From assembly GCA_900465675.1 (NCBI GenBank), contig UBJR01000005.1, forward strand, positions 1 to 64,000: a stretch of DNA of 64,000 nucleotides. The letters run 5' to 3'. This document shows, piece by piece, positions 16,125 to 25,802 of this stretch. Every line of letters begins with the position of its first letter. Position 1 is the stretch's first letter. The notes below the pieces were generated by a model, which did not search any database, was not told the origin of the DNA, and worked only from the letters and a program-made list of their open reading frames with translations. The stretch comes from Hyphomicrobiales bacterium (GTDB taxonomy: Bacteria > Pseudomonadota > Alphaproteobacteria > Rhizobiales > Rhizobiaceae). The translations under genes and the position numbers were made by a program.

Positions 16125-16979
16125 ATGAAGATCGGTTTCTATACGTCGACGTTCAACGACCGGCCGCTGGAAGAAGTGGTCGATTTCGCGGCCTCCGCCG
16201 GTTTCGATGCCATCGAGATCGATGTCGGCGGGCATATCAAGACGCCCGACAAGGTCCGCTCTGCCGTGGCACTCGCTCGCGAGCGCAATCTCTACGTCTC
16301 CTCCATCACCTATTTCGGCAACCAGCTCGACGCCGACAATGCCAAGCGCAAGGATCTGCGCTCGCGCACCTCGGAATTCGCCCAGGCGATCGGCGAGGCT
16401 GGTGTGCCGATCTTTGTGATCTTCCCGGGACGCAACGATGAAGCCAGCGACGAGGCCAATTATGACGACTTCGCCGCCTACACCAACGGCCTGATTGCCG
16501 AGACGGCATCGAGCGGCCTGATCTTCGCGATCGAAAACTGGCCAGGGCCGAAGGACAATTTCGTCGGCACGACGCCGAGGGGCTACGACGAGCTGTTCAA
16601 GCGCATTCCAGACCGCCGCTTCGGGCTGGAATTCGACCCCTCGCACTTCCTGCGCATCGGCGTCGATCCCTATAAGGCGCTCGAGGACGTCAAGGACCGC
16701 ATTGCCATCCTCCATGCCAAGGACACCGCGATCGATCCCGCCGTACAGCAGGCCGTCGGCTATCACGGCAAGGGCTGGTGGCAATACAAGCTGCCCGGCC
16801 TCGGCCTTCTTGACTGGACGAAATTCCTGCGCCAGGCCGTGAGCTACGGTTTCGACGGCACGATCTCGATCGAGCATGAGGATGCCGCCTACGGCTGGCC
16901 GGGCAAGGACCTGGAGGCCCGCAAGGAGGGCGAGCGCGTCGGCCTCGGCTTTCTCAGAAACACCTTGAACACGCTCTGA
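16125..16979 (+). CDS. Sugar phosphate isomerase/epimerase-like TIM-barrel protein (284 aa)
   Basis: This xylose-isomerase-like barrel (AP endonuclease family 2) binds one divalent metal and isomerises, epimerises or cleaves sugar derivatives. Candidate metal ligands are in FAIENWPG (about 138), EFDPSHF (about 172), ILHAKDT (about 200) and SIEHED (about 250). GGGAGGA precedes the ATG at 16125; a TTG codon directly before it is an unlikely start. Between the ROK regulator and the ATPase it is part of the sugar operon. With the Gfo/Idh/MocA enzyme it suggests oxidation followed by isomerisation or lyase action on the imported glycoside. Confidence 0.85.
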   Translation: MKIGFYTSTFNDRPLEEVVDFAASAGFDAIEIDVGGHIKTPDKVRSAVALARERNLYVSSITYFGNQLDADNAKRKDLRSRTSEFAQAIGEAGVPIFVIFPGRNDEASDEANYDDFAAYTNGLIAETASSGLIFAIENWPGPKDNFVGTTPRGYDELFKRIPDRRFGLEFDPSHFLRIGVDPYKALEDVKDRIAILHAKDTAIDPAVQQAVGYHGKGWWQYKLPGLGLLDWTKFLRQAVSYGFDGTISIEHEDAAYGWPGKDLEARKEGERVGLGFLRNTLNTL

Positions 16980-17001
16980 TCGCGGCCTGGGGAGGACGAC
17001 A

Positions 17002-18063
<1,062 letters not shown>

Positions 18064-18111
18064 TAGGGCGTGACAAGCCGCCGATAATTTGCGATGACGA
18101 AGGCGTTGAGA

Positions 18112-18187
18112 GACAGGGGCGTTCGCCGGAAGGCGGGCTGAGAAGTACCCTTTGAACCTGAACCAGATAATGCTGGCGGAGGGAGTC
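18112..18187 (+). ncRNA. TPP (THI-box) riboswitch
   Basis: The conserved THI-box elements appear in order: the GGGG of P2, GGGCTGAGAAGTACCC, TTTGAACCTGAACCAGATAA, then TGCTGGCGGAGGGA with the pyrophosphate-sensing loop. It lies 68 bases before thiM. Downstream, an imperfect hairpin (18224-18228 pairing with 18247-18251) would cover the AAGGGA ribosome site of thiM, so control is probably at translation initiation: bound thiamine pyrophosphate shuts off thiMED. Confidence 0.95.
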
Positions 18188-18223
18188 GCTCGAGGCCCTT
18201 CGCTTTCGTTCGTCCGGCCTCCG

Positions 18224-18251
18224 GCGTCTTGCCCCGCCCCACAAGGGACGC
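18224..18251 (+). promoter_or_regulatory. Possible ribosome-site sequestering hairpin of thiM
   Basis: GCGTC at 18224-18228 pairs with GACGC at 18247-18251, and TTG/CAA extends the stem past a two-base bulge. The AAGGG ribosome site of thiM (18243-18247) lies in the 3' arm. This is the expected expression platform for the upstream TPP riboswitch. Confidence 0.5.
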
Positions 18252-18254
18252 AAG

Positions 18255-19058
18255 ATGACGACTTCGAGATCACCCGGACAATTGCTGACCGCGCTGCGCG
18301 CCGCGCCGCCGCTCGTTCACTGCATCACCAACTATGTCGCGATGAACATCGCCGCCAATGTCGTGTTGGCCGCGGGCGCCTCGCCCGCCATGGTGCATGC
18401 CGAAGAGGAAGCCGGTGAATTCGCGGCGATATCCGGGGCATTGACGATCAATATCGGCACGCTGTCGCCCGCCTGGGTGAGCGGCATGAAACAGGCGGCG
18501 AAGGCCGCTGCCCGCAACGGCAAGCCCTGGGTGCTGGATCCGGTCGCCCATTACGCGACGGGCTACCGCCGGGAGAGCGTTGCGGCGCTGCTCGATCTCA
18601 ATCCGGCAATCATCCGCGGTAATGCTTCCGAGATCATCGCGCTTGCCGGCAGCGAAAGCCGCGGCCAGGGCGTCGACAGCCGCGATCCCGTCGAGCAGGC
18701 GGAAGGTGCCGCCCGCAGCATTGCCGCCCAGTATGGTGCTGCCGTTGCGGTCACCGGTCCGATCGATTTCGTCACCGATGGCGCGCGTGCTGTCAGGATC
18801 GCCGGCGGCTCGGCCCTCATGCCGCAGATCACCGCGCTCGGCTGCTCGCTGACCTGCCTGACCGGCGCCTTTGCCGCGATTGCGCCCGAGGAGACTTTCG
18901 ATGCGACAGTCGCAGCGCTGGCAATGTTTGCCGTCGCCGGCGAACAGGCAGCGCTGGAAGCGAAAGGCCCCGGCTCCTTCTCCTGGCGTTTCCTTGATGC
19001 GCTCGCGGCACTCGACGGTCCGGGCCTCGACCAGGCGGCAAGGATCAGCCCGGCGTGA
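18255..19058 (+). CDS. thiM: Hydroxyethylthiazole kinase (267 aa)
   Basis: ThiM phosphorylates 4-methyl-5-(2-hydroxyethyl)thiazole with ATP, a salvage step towards thiamine. Family marks are VHCITNYVAMNIAANVVLA near residue 22, GTLSP near 74, WVLDPVA near 93, the RGNASEI motif near 117 and the anion-hole GCSLTCLTGAFAA near 197. Note Ser-Leu-Thr where many homologues have a Gly at the active-site Cys. The start follows AAGGGA. The gene is first in the riboswitch-controlled thiMED operon and overlaps thiE by GTGA. Confidence 0.95.
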   Translation: MTTSRSPGQLLTALRAAPPLVHCITNYVAMNIAANVVLAAGASPAMVHAEEEAGEFAAISGALTINIGTLSPAWVSGMKQAAKAAARNGKPWVLDPVAHYATGYRRESVAALLDLNPAIIRGNASEIIALAGSESRGQGVDSRDPVEQAEGAARSIAAQYGAAVAVTGPIDFVTDGARAVRIAGGSALMPQITALGCSLTCLTGAFAAIAPEETFDATVAALAMFAVAGEQAALEAKGPGSFSWRFLDALAALDGPGLDQAARISPA

Positions 19059-19690
19059 AGACCTTCGATCTTTCCCTCTATCTCGTCCTCGATCCGCATC
19101 TCTGTGCCGGATACGGGCTTGTCGAAACCGCGCGTGCCGCCGTTGCCGGCGGGGCGACCATCGTGCAACTGCGCGACAAGACGGCGGACACCCGGCAAAT
19201 GATCGAAACCGGCCGGGCTTTGCAGCATGTGCTCACGGGCAGCAACGCGCTGCTCATCGTCAACGACGATGTCGAGGCGGCGATCGCGCTCGGTGCCGAC
19301 GGATTGCATATCGGCCAAGATGATCTCGGCGCGATTGAAGCTCGCCGGAAGATCGGGCCGGACATGATCCTCGGCCTGTCGGTCGAGACGGCGGCGCTTG
19401 CCGCCGCGGTGGATCCCGCCATCGTCGATTATGCCGGAATCGGCCCGGTCTTTGCCACCGCGACGAAGCCTGACCATAAGCAACCGATCGGCCTGACAGG
19501 TCTGGCCGATCTCGTTCGTGCCTGCCCGGTTCGCTCCGTAGCGATCGGCGGGCTGAAGGCCGAGCATGTCGGCCCGGTGCTTGCCACCGGCGCCGAGGGC
19601 CTTGCGGTCGTCTCGGCGATCTGCGGCCAGCCCGATCCGCAGGCGGCGACCGCAGCCATCGCAGCCAGCATCAGAAAGGCACGCTCATGA
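19055..19690 (+). CDS. thiE: Thiamine phosphate synthase (211 aa)
   Basis: ThiE joins hydroxymethylpyrimidine diphosphate and thiazole phosphate to thiamine phosphate. The TIM-barrel motifs are visible: IVQLRDKTADTR near residue 36, LLIVNDDVEAA near 66, ADGLHIGQDD near 82, and the late IGPVFATATKPDH and SVAIGGLKAEHV segments. The start is GTG overlapping the thiM stop. Its stop overlaps the thiD start as ATGA, showing tight coupling. Confidence 0.95.
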   Translation: MKTFDLSLYLVLDPHLCAGYGLVETARAAVAGGATIVQLRDKTADTRQMIETGRALQHVLTGSNALLIVNDDVEAAIALGADGLHIGQDDLGAIEARRKIGPDMILGLSVETAALAAAVDPAIVDYAGIGPVFATATKPDHKQPIGLTGLADLVRACPVRSVAIGGLKAEHVGPVLATGAEGLAVVSAICGQPDPQAATAAIAASIRKARS

Positions 19691-20499
19691 TCCGTAACGT
19701 CCTCTCGATTGCCGGGTCCGACCCCTCGGGCGGCGCCGGCATCCAGACCGATCTCAAGGCTTTCTCGGCGCGTGGCACCTATGGCATGGCCGTGCTGACG
19801 GCGCTGACCGCACAGAACACGACGGGCGTTTCTGCCGTGCAGACGGTCTCTCCGGCGTTTGTCGCTGAGCAAATCCGCATGGTTTTCGCCGATGTGCGCG
19901 TCGATGCCGTCAAGATCGGCATGATCGCCAATGCCGCGATTGCCGAGGCGGTCGCCGATGCCCTGCAGCCGCATCGCGGTATTCCCATCGTGCTCGATCC
20001 CGTCATGATCGCCAAGGGCGGCGCCACCCTCCTCGACATTGCTGCGATCGGCGCGCTAACCACGCGTCTCCTGCCGCTCGCAACGATGCTGACCCCGAAC
20101 TTGCCGGAGGCGGCAGCGCTGCTCGGTGAAGGCCATGCCGAAAGCCGCGAGCAGATGCAGGATCAGGCGCGCAAGCTGCTGACGCTCGGCCCTGGAATGG
20201 TTCTCCTCAAGGGCGGCCATCTCGGCGGCAACGACAGTCCCGATGTGCTGGCGAGCGCCGATCACATCACCTGGTTCGAGGCACCGCGGGTTCCGACGAA
20301 GAACACCCATGGTACCGGATGCACTCTTTCCAGCGCTCTTGCCGCAGAGCTCGCCAAGGGCAAATCGCCGGAAGCCGCCGTTGCCATCGCCAAGCGATAC
20401 CTCGCCGATGCGGTGGCGGCGGCAGGTCAACTCGGCGTCGGCTCAGGTCACGGCCCCGTCCATCACTTTCACGCCTTGTGGAACGAGCCGGACCTGTGA
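19687..20499 (+). CDS. thiD: Hydroxymethylpyrimidine/phosphomethylpyrimidine kinase (270 aa)
   Basis: ThiD phosphorylates HMP and HMP-phosphate to the diphosphate used by ThiE. It has the ribokinase-like signatures SIAGSDPSGGAGIQTDLKAF near residue 6, VLDPVMIAKGG near 103, and the anion-hole KNTHGTGCTLSSALAA near 206. It is the last gene of the operon. With ThiM and ThiE it forms a salvage route; no de novo genes (thiC, thiG) are in the window. Confidence 0.96.
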   Translation: MIRNVLSIAGSDPSGGAGIQTDLKAFSARGTYGMAVLTALTAQNTTGVSAVQTVSPAFVAEQIRMVFADVRVDAVKIGMIANAAIAEAVADALQPHRGIPIVLDPVMIAKGGATLLDIAAIGALTTRLLPLATMLTPNLPEAAALLGEGHAESREQMQDQARKLLTLGPGMVLLKGGHLGGNDSPDVLASADHITWFEAPRVPTKNTHGTGCTLSSALAAELAKGKSPEAAVAIAKRYLADAVAAAGQLGVGSGHGPVHHFHALWNEPDL

Positions 20500-20507
20500 G
20501 ACACCGG

Positions 20508-20530
20508 GACCGGCGAAAAAGCCGCCGGTC
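20508..20530. terminator. Hairpin between convergent thiD and the YdeI-family gene
   Basis: GACCGGCG at 20508-20515 pairs with CGCCGGTC at 20523-20530 around a seven-base loop. A T-rich run (TTCTGCTTTTTT) follows on the plus strand after a short gap. It probably serves as the terminator for thiMED and overlaps the end of the opposite gene. Confidence 0.5.
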
Positions 20531-21139
20531 TCAACCCTTCTGCTTTTTTCCCTGCGGATAGATCGTCTCGCCCTTTTTGAGCATGGCGACGAAGCTCTCG
20601 ATATTCCGCCTCCGGCCGGCTTCGGTCTTGATCTTGTGCATGCGGAATGCCAGCGCGAAACGGTTCTGCTCGCTGAGCTTTGCCAGCATGTCCCTCGCCT
20701 CCGGCTCGGCATCGATCGCCGCCTGCAGATCGTCGGGGATCTTCATGTTCTTGCCGCTGCCATAGGCACGGTCCCAGCGGCCGTCGGCCTTGGCGGCCTC
20801 GACCTCGCGCAGACCGTGACCGGTCATCCGGCCTTCACTGATCAGTCGTGCGACATTGTCGACGTTGATCTGGCTCCATGTTCCGTTCTTCGTGCGCCGG
20901 GTGTAGCGCTGCAAATAGCTCTTCTCATCGAGGCTCTTGCGCACCGCATCGATCCAGCCCCAGCAGAGCACGGCATCGATCGCCTCGACGGGCGTGATCG
21001 ATGGCAGGCCCGAGGCCACCTTGAAGATGCGGATCCAGACCTCGTTTTCTTTATCGTGATACTTCGAAAGCCAGTCGTAGAATTCCCCGGCATTGCTGAA
21101 TTCATGCACCTTGTCCGGATCGACGACGATCGGAGCCAT
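20531..21139 (-). CDS. YdeI/OmpD-associated family protein (202 aa)
   Basis: The sequence matches the YdeI/OmdA family, named from E. coli for a link to bacteriocin or stress tolerance; the biochemical function is unclear. Typical segments are the start PDKVHEFSNAGEFYDWLSK, the Trp-rich EAIDAVLCWGWIDAVRKS near residue 57, the basic YLQRYTRRTKNGTWSQIN near 80, and a Lys/Arg-rich end. The ATG at 21139 gives the family-like N-terminus, although the frame is open 18 codons further. It stands alone between thiMED and the second sugar transporter. Confidence 0.8.
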   Translation of the reverse strand: MAPIVVDPDKVHEFSNAGEFYDWLSKYHDKENEVWIRIFKVASGLPSITPVEAIDAVLCWGWIDAVRKSLDEKSYLQRYTRRTKNGTWSQINVDNVARLISEGRMTGHGLREVEAAKADGRWDRAYGSGKNMKIPDDLQAAIDAEPEARDMLAKLSEQNRFALAFRMHKIKTEAGRRRNIESFVAMLKKGETIYPQGKKQKG

Positions 21140-21205
21140 TCGCTTTATCCCCCGTGAAGCCTGCGCCCGGCCATGGTAGCGGCCACGGCGCAAACTTCAA
21201 CTCGC

Positions 21206-22054
21206 TCAGGACTTGACCGCTCCGGCCGTCAGACCGGCAATGATGTGTTTCTGGGCAAGGAAGAAGACGATGATGGTCGGCATGATCGTCAACGTGATGA
21301 AGGCCAGCACCAGCTGCCATTCGGTGCCGAATTCGCCGCGATAGACCATGATGCCGAGAGGCCAGGGATATTTCGATTCCGAATTGAGCATGATGAGCGG
21401 CAGGATATAGCTGTTCCAGCTGCCGACGAAGGAGATGATGCTAACCGTGGCGATGATCGGCCGCGATAGCGGTAGAGAGATGTACCAGAAGAAGCGCAGA
21501 TAGCCGCAGCCATCGACGAAGGCCGCCTGGAACAATTCTTCCGGAAGGTTGCGAAAATAATTCCTAAACAAGAGAATGCTCATACCAAGGCCGAAGGCCA
21601 CCTGCGGCAGCACCACGCCCCAATAGGTATCCAGCAATCCGAGATCGCGGATGCGGATGAAGAGCGGCAGAATGGCGGTGGCGGCCGGGAACATCAGCCC
21701 GAGCAGGAAATAGTTCAGCAGGAACGACGAGCCGAAGAAGCGCACATGCGCGAAGGTGAAGGCTGCCATCGACGAGACGATCAGCGTCAGCGACACTGTC
21801 AGCACCGCAATGACCAGCGAATTGAAGATCTGCAGCCAGTAGCGCTCGCCGAAAAGGATGTCAGTATAGTTCGACCATTGCCATGCGGCCGGCAGGCCGA
21901 ACGGATTGACGCGCAAATCCCCCAGCGTCTTGAAGCCGCCAAGCGCCGTTGTCAGCAGCGGAATGAGCACGAGGGCGGCGATCAGCGTCAGCGAGACGTA
22001 GAGATAGACTTTCGTCCCCGTTTGCATGCGAATGGTGTCGGTCGTGTCAGTCAT
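21206..22054 (-). CDS. Sugar ABC transporter permease, MalG type (282 aa)
   Basis: This is a CUT1 inner-membrane subunit with about six membrane segments, the first being VYLYVSLTLIAALVLIPLL. The EAA loop is reduced to LFQAAFVDGCGYLRFFWYIS near residue 185, with Gln-Ala-Ala in place of Glu-Ala-Ala. The C-terminus ends in GLTAGAVKS as usual for this class. It overlaps the preceding permease by eight bases and is the last gene of the transport operon. Confidence 0.92.
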   Translation of the reverse strand: MTDTTDTIRMQTGTKVYLYVSLTLIAALVLIPLLTTALGGFKTLGDLRVNPFGLPAAWQWSNYTDILFGERYWLQIFNSLVIAVLTVSLTLIVSSMAAFTFAHVRFFGSSFLLNYFLLGLMFPAATAILPLFIRIRDLGLLDTYWGVVLPQVAFGLGMSILLFRNYFRNLPEELFQAAFVDGCGYLRFFWYISLPLSRPIIATVSIISFVGSWNSYILPLIMLNSESKYPWPLGIMVYRGEFGTEWQLVLAFITLTIMPTIIVFFLAQKHIIAGLTAGAVKS

Positions 22055-22985
22055 TGCGCATGAATATCCTTTTGTAGCCGAAGGCGAGCGTCACGCAGAT
22101 GATGAACAGCACGACGCCGACGGCGCTGCCGAGGCCCACCTGCATGCGCATGACGCCGTAGGTGTAGAGGAAGGTGACCATCGTCTGCGTCGAGTTCGAT
22201 GGGCCGCCGCCGGTCAGCGGCATGATCATGTCGAAAAGCTGCAGGGAGCCGATGACCGCAAAGAAGATCGACAGGCGCAGCGTCGAGCCGAGCAATGGCA
22301 GCGTGATGTAGCGGAATTTCTGCCAGCCGGAAGCGCCGTCGATATCGGCTGCTTCGAGCACGTTCTTGTCCACGGATTGAAGGCCGGCGATGAACAGCAT
22401 CATGTGGAAGCCGAAGTACTTCCAGACGACGACGCCGAGCACCGCATAGATCGCCACGTCCTTGTCGGCCAGCACATAGGGGTTGGCAAAGCCGAAGAAA
22501 TTGGCCGTTGCGGCAAACAGGCCATAGTCGCCGTCATAGACGAAGCGCCAGATGAGACCGGCCGCGACATCTGCCAGGACGTAGGGCAGGAAGAAGATCA
22601 GCCTGTAAGTGACGACACCCGGAATGCGGTGCGCCAGCATGGTCGAAAGCCAGATTGCCAGCGGCACCTGGATGGCGATCGAGATGATGATGATCAGGCC
22701 GTTGTTGATGAGCGCCTGGCTGAAGGCGGCATTGCGGAACAGCACCTGGAAGTTCTTGAAGGCGATGAATTCGGTTGGCGTGCCGTAGCCGTTCCACTTG
22801 TAGAAACTGTACCAGGCCGCCTCGCCCATCGGCATGATGACGAAGAGCGTGAAAAGGATCAGCGCCGGCGGCAGGAAGAGCAGCAGGATGGCCCAGCGGT
22901 CATGCGCGATCGAACTGCGGTTCTTTCGCGCGCTCTTGGAAAGGCCTTTCGCGCCGATGCCAGTTGAAACGGAAATGTCAGCCAT
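22047..22985 (-). CDS. Sugar ABC transporter permease, MalF type (312 aa)
   Basis: This is the partner CUT1 permease. A hydrophilic N-terminal stretch with RKNRSSIAHDRW precedes the first membrane helix (LLLFLPPALILFTLFVIM). The EAA loop is LEAADIDGASGWQKFRYITL near residue 212. The start at 22985 is favoured because the upstream extension is Arg/Pro-rich and lies in the gap after the binding-protein gene. No ATPase gene accompanies this operon. Confidence 0.92.
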   Translation of the reverse strand: MADISVSTGIGAKGLSKSARKNRSSIAHDRWAILLLFLPPALILFTLFVIMPMGEAAWYSFYKWNGYGTPTEFIAFKNFQVLFRNAAFSQALINNGLIIIISIAIQVPLAIWLSTMLAHRIPGVVTYRLIFFLPYVLADVAAGLIWRFVYDGDYGLFAATANFFGFANPYVLADKDVAIYAVLGVVVWKYFGFHMMLFIAGLQSVDKNVLEAADIDGASGWQKFRYITLPLLGSTLRLSIFFAVIGSLQLFDMIMPLTGGGPSNSTQTMVTFLYTYGVMRMQVGLGSAVGVVLFIICVTLAFGYKRIFMRND

Positions 22986-23056
22986 GTGTCCTGCTTTCGC
23001 ATGCGCCTGATCAGGTCCCGGCGCCTTGCGGCGCCGGGAAGAGAATGCGGAGTGGA

Positions 23057-24364
23057 TCACTGCTCCAGTTCGAACGCGTCCTGGATCTGCTGGGCGCCAT
23101 CCTTCGAACTCATCTGGCCCGAGACGATTTCGACCGAGACGTCATTGACGACGCGGCCGACGGCGGCGCCGAGATCCTGGTCGAAGAAGTTCTGGTGCCA
23201 GGTGGAACCGGCGAGCTGCTTGGCGGATTCGGCGAGCAGCGGGTTGACGACACCGTCATCGGCGCCGACAGCGACCGGCAGCAACATGGCGTTCTTCGCC
23301 ATTTCCCGCTCGTTATCGGCATTCGTCAGATAGGCGAGAAAGTCGATCGCCTCCTTGGACGCCTTCTTGGTGACCACCCAGCCGTTCAGACCGCCGAGCG
23401 TATCAGTGGCTTTGCCCGCGCCGCCATCGACTGTCGGGAAGGCAAAACGGCCGATATTCTCAGGCGCCAGACCCTTGCCGTCGCCGGCATTCTTGCGCTG
23501 GTTGGCTTCGGTGTTCTCGAAGCCGAGGATCATCGCCGCCTTGCCGTCGCCGAAGACGCCGAGCGCCTGCGGCCATGTCACGCCAAGGTAGCCAGGCTGG
23601 AAGGGTTCAAGCTTGCCGAGCGCGGCGAGGTCGTCACCGGCCTTGATGATCGCCGGATCGAGGAAGCCTTCGCCCTCACCCTTCTTGGCAGCGTCGAACA
23701 CCTTCTGGCCGCCTTCGCGCATGACGAGGTAGCTCCAGTAGAAGTGGATCGGCCACTTCTCACCGCCGCCACCGGCGATCGGCACGACGCCGCCATCCTT
23801 CAGCTTCTTCACGGCATCGAGGAAATTGGCCCAGCTCTTGATGTCTTCGGCTTTCACGCCGGCCTTGGCAAACAGCTCCTTGTTGTAGAAGAAGCTGACG
23901 AGGCCGACCTTGTAGGGCACGGCCCAGACCTTGCCGTCGAAGGACATGCCGTTAACGGAAGCGGGCGTGAACTGCTTGCGCAGCTTGCCGCCATCAGCGT
24001 CGAGCGCGGCCGTGACCTCCTGCAGCGCGCCGGTTTCGGACTGCTGCTTCAGGACGCCCCCGCCCCAGCTGTAGAAGAAATCGGGCACGTCGTCGGATTG
24101 CAGAAGCGTCGGCAGCTTGGCCTTGAAGGCCTCGTTTTCCAGGAACTGCATTTGGATATCGACGTCGGGATGCAGCTCTTCGTATTTCTTGACGATCTCT
24201 TCCCACTTCGCCACGAATTTCGGATCAAGCTCCAGATGTAGCCATTTGACGACAGTCTTCGCCGAAGCCGCACTGGCGCCGAGTATCAGCGAAACCCCTG
24301 CAGCGGCTGCCAGAAATGCAATGCGCTTGCCGCGAAGGGCCAGGCCCTTGTGCATATACGTCAT
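23057..24364 (-). CDS. Sugar ABC transporter substrate-binding protein (435 aa)
   Basis: This periplasmic cluster-1 binding protein has a signal peptide (basic start, hydrophobic core IAFLAAAAGVSLILGASAAS and an ASA-K cleavage site near residue 35). The mature protein begins KTVVKWLHLELDPKF, typical of the family. GGGAGGA lies before the ATG at 24364. It is the first gene of the minus-strand transport operon, divergent from a ROK regulator. The ligand is unknown; the neighbours suggest a glycoside or disaccharide. Confidence 0.92.
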   Translation of the reverse strand: MTYMHKGLALRGKRIAFLAAAAGVSLILGASAASAKTVVKWLHLELDPKFVAKWEEIVKKYEELHPDVDIQMQFLENEAFKAKLPTLLQSDDVPDFFYSWGGGVLKQQSETGALQEVTAALDADGGKLRKQFTPASVNGMSFDGKVWAVPYKVGLVSFFYNKELFAKAGVKAEDIKSWANFLDAVKKLKDGGVVPIAGGGGEKWPIHFYWSYLVMREGGQKVFDAAKKGEGEGFLDPAIIKAGDDLAALGKLEPFQPGYLGVTWPQALGVFGDGKAAMILGFENTEANQRKNAGDGKGLAPENIGRFAFPTVDGGAGKATDTLGGLNGWVVTKKASKEAIDFLAYLTNADNEREMAKNAMLLPVAVGADDGVVNPLLAESAKQLAGSTWHQNFFDQDLGAAVGRVVNDVSVEIVSGQMSSKDGAQQIQDAFELEQ

Positions 24365-24569
24365 GATTTTTCCTCCCAGGGGCTCCATCCTCACAATTTT
24401 TCCCCTATGCGGATTAATTCAACGGAGCTTGCGCACAATGTCAACCCAACTGCCCAAATTTTTGCCGTTCCGGCTTGACAGAGGCCTGTTACTGCCTGTT
24501 ATTTAATTTGTAACCCGTCGAAAATGTTTGGGCCACGGCCCCATTCAAGCGATTGCCCGGCTAGATTTC
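24365..24569. promoter_or_regulatory. Divergent promoter region of the second sugar locus
   Basis: TTGACA hexamers occur on both strands: plus strand at 24475-24480 and, facing the binding-protein gene, the complement of TGTCAA near 24438. Neither has a good -10 at the normal distance. A partial direct repeat CCTGTTAC/CCTGTTAT lies just after the plus-strand -35 and may bind the ROK regulator encoded next to it. Confidence 0.4.
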
Positions 24570-25769
24570 ATGAAGACCGCAGATCCCGAATTGATGCGCG
24601 CGATCAATCGCTTGAACGTGCTGGATACGATCCGCCGCCACGGGCCGATCTCGCGTGTGGAGATCAGCGAACGCACCCAGCTGTCGACGACGACCGTTTC
24701 CGCGATCACCGCTTCGCTGCTCGACGACGGCCTCATCCTGCCGCGGCATGAAGGCGACATCCGCAACGAAGCGGCGCGCGGCAGACCGCGGGTGATGCTG
24801 GAGCTGAACCCGGATGCCGCCCGCGTCGTCGGCGCGAAGATCGCCGCCAACCGCATGATCTTCGTCGTCACCGATTTTCGTGGCGACGTGTTGTCAAAGC
24901 TGACGCTTCCGATCCGCATCGACCGGCAGCCGATCGCCGTCATCGCCGATCTCGTGGAAGACGGCGTGCGCCGCTGCGTGGTCGATGCCGGGCTCTCGCT
25001 CGAGGATGTCGATACCGTCTGCCTCGGCCTTCCCGGCGTCATCGAACATCGCACCGGTCATGTGCGCAGCAGCCCGATCTTCCGCGAGGTGAATGTCGAT
25101 TTCGCCGCCGAGATGACGGCGCGACTCGGCACATCGACGATCGTCGAGAGTGACGCGCACGCCATCACGCTTGCCCATCACTGGTTCGGCAAGGCGCGCG
25201 ATCTGGAAGACATGGTGCTGATTTCGCTCGAACAAACGCTGGGCCTTGGGGTGCTGCACGGCAACCAGCTGTTCCGCGGCGCGGGCGGCCTCAGCCATAA
25301 TCTCGGCGACCTCGTGCTCGGCATGGGGCCGCAGGGCACGGTACGCCTCTCCACTCAGGCGGGCGAAAGCGCCATCCTCGGCGATCAACAGGCCGACGGC
25401 CGTTTTGCCGAAGCGATCCGGCTTGGCCGGGGCATGACCCACGCCCAGGCGCTGATCAAGGCCGAGGACAATACGCTGATCGCCTCGGCCATTCGCGCCG
25501 GTGAGGCAGTCGGCCTGACGGTCGCCAATATAGTAACCCTTTTCGCTCCACCGCGCGTCATCCTCGTTGGATCCAGCCTGGCGCTCGGCGAGCCGTTCCT
25601 GAACAGCCTTCGCGATGCCTATGCGGTGGCGATCCCGCCATCGCTGAAGGGCGTCACCGAACTCGTCTTCGACGATTCCAGCGACGATTTCTGGGCGCAG
25701 GGTGCTGCCGCCGTCGCGCTCTACGAACTCTATGAATCGCCCTGGAGCACCACGGGGCCAGCGCTATAG
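24570..25769 (+). CDS. ROK-family transcriptional regulator (399 aa)
   Basis: The N-terminal winged helix spans about residues 10-60 (ISRVEISERTQLSTTTVSAI). The ROK domain follows with an ESDAHAITLAHHWF segment (about 200) in place of the usual ENDANAAALAE sugar-site motif, so sugar binding may be altered. ATG 24570 is preferred to a TTG 14 codons upstream. It lies divergent to the transport operon and 33 bases before the oxidoreductase, so it probably regulates both. Confidence 0.87.
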   Translation: MKTADPELMRAINRLNVLDTIRRHGPISRVEISERTQLSTTTVSAITASLLDDGLILPRHEGDIRNEAARGRPRVMLELNPDAARVVGAKIAANRMIFVVTDFRGDVLSKLTLPIRIDRQPIAVIADLVEDGVRRCVVDAGLSLEDVDTVCLGLPGVIEHRTGHVRSSPIFREVNVDFAAEMTARLGTSTIVESDAHAITLAHHWFGKARDLEDMVLISLEQTLGLGVLHGNQLFRGAGGLSHNLGDLVLGMGPQGTVRLSTQAGESAILGDQQADGRFAEAIRLGRGMTHAQALIKAEDNTLIASAIRAGEAVGLTVANIVTLFAPPRVILVGSSLALGEPFLNSLRDAYAVAIPPSLKGVTELVFDDSSDDFWAQGAAAVALYELYESPWSTTGPAL

Positions 25770-25802
25770 CGCTGAAACAGATACATATCCTGGGAGGAAC
25801 TT

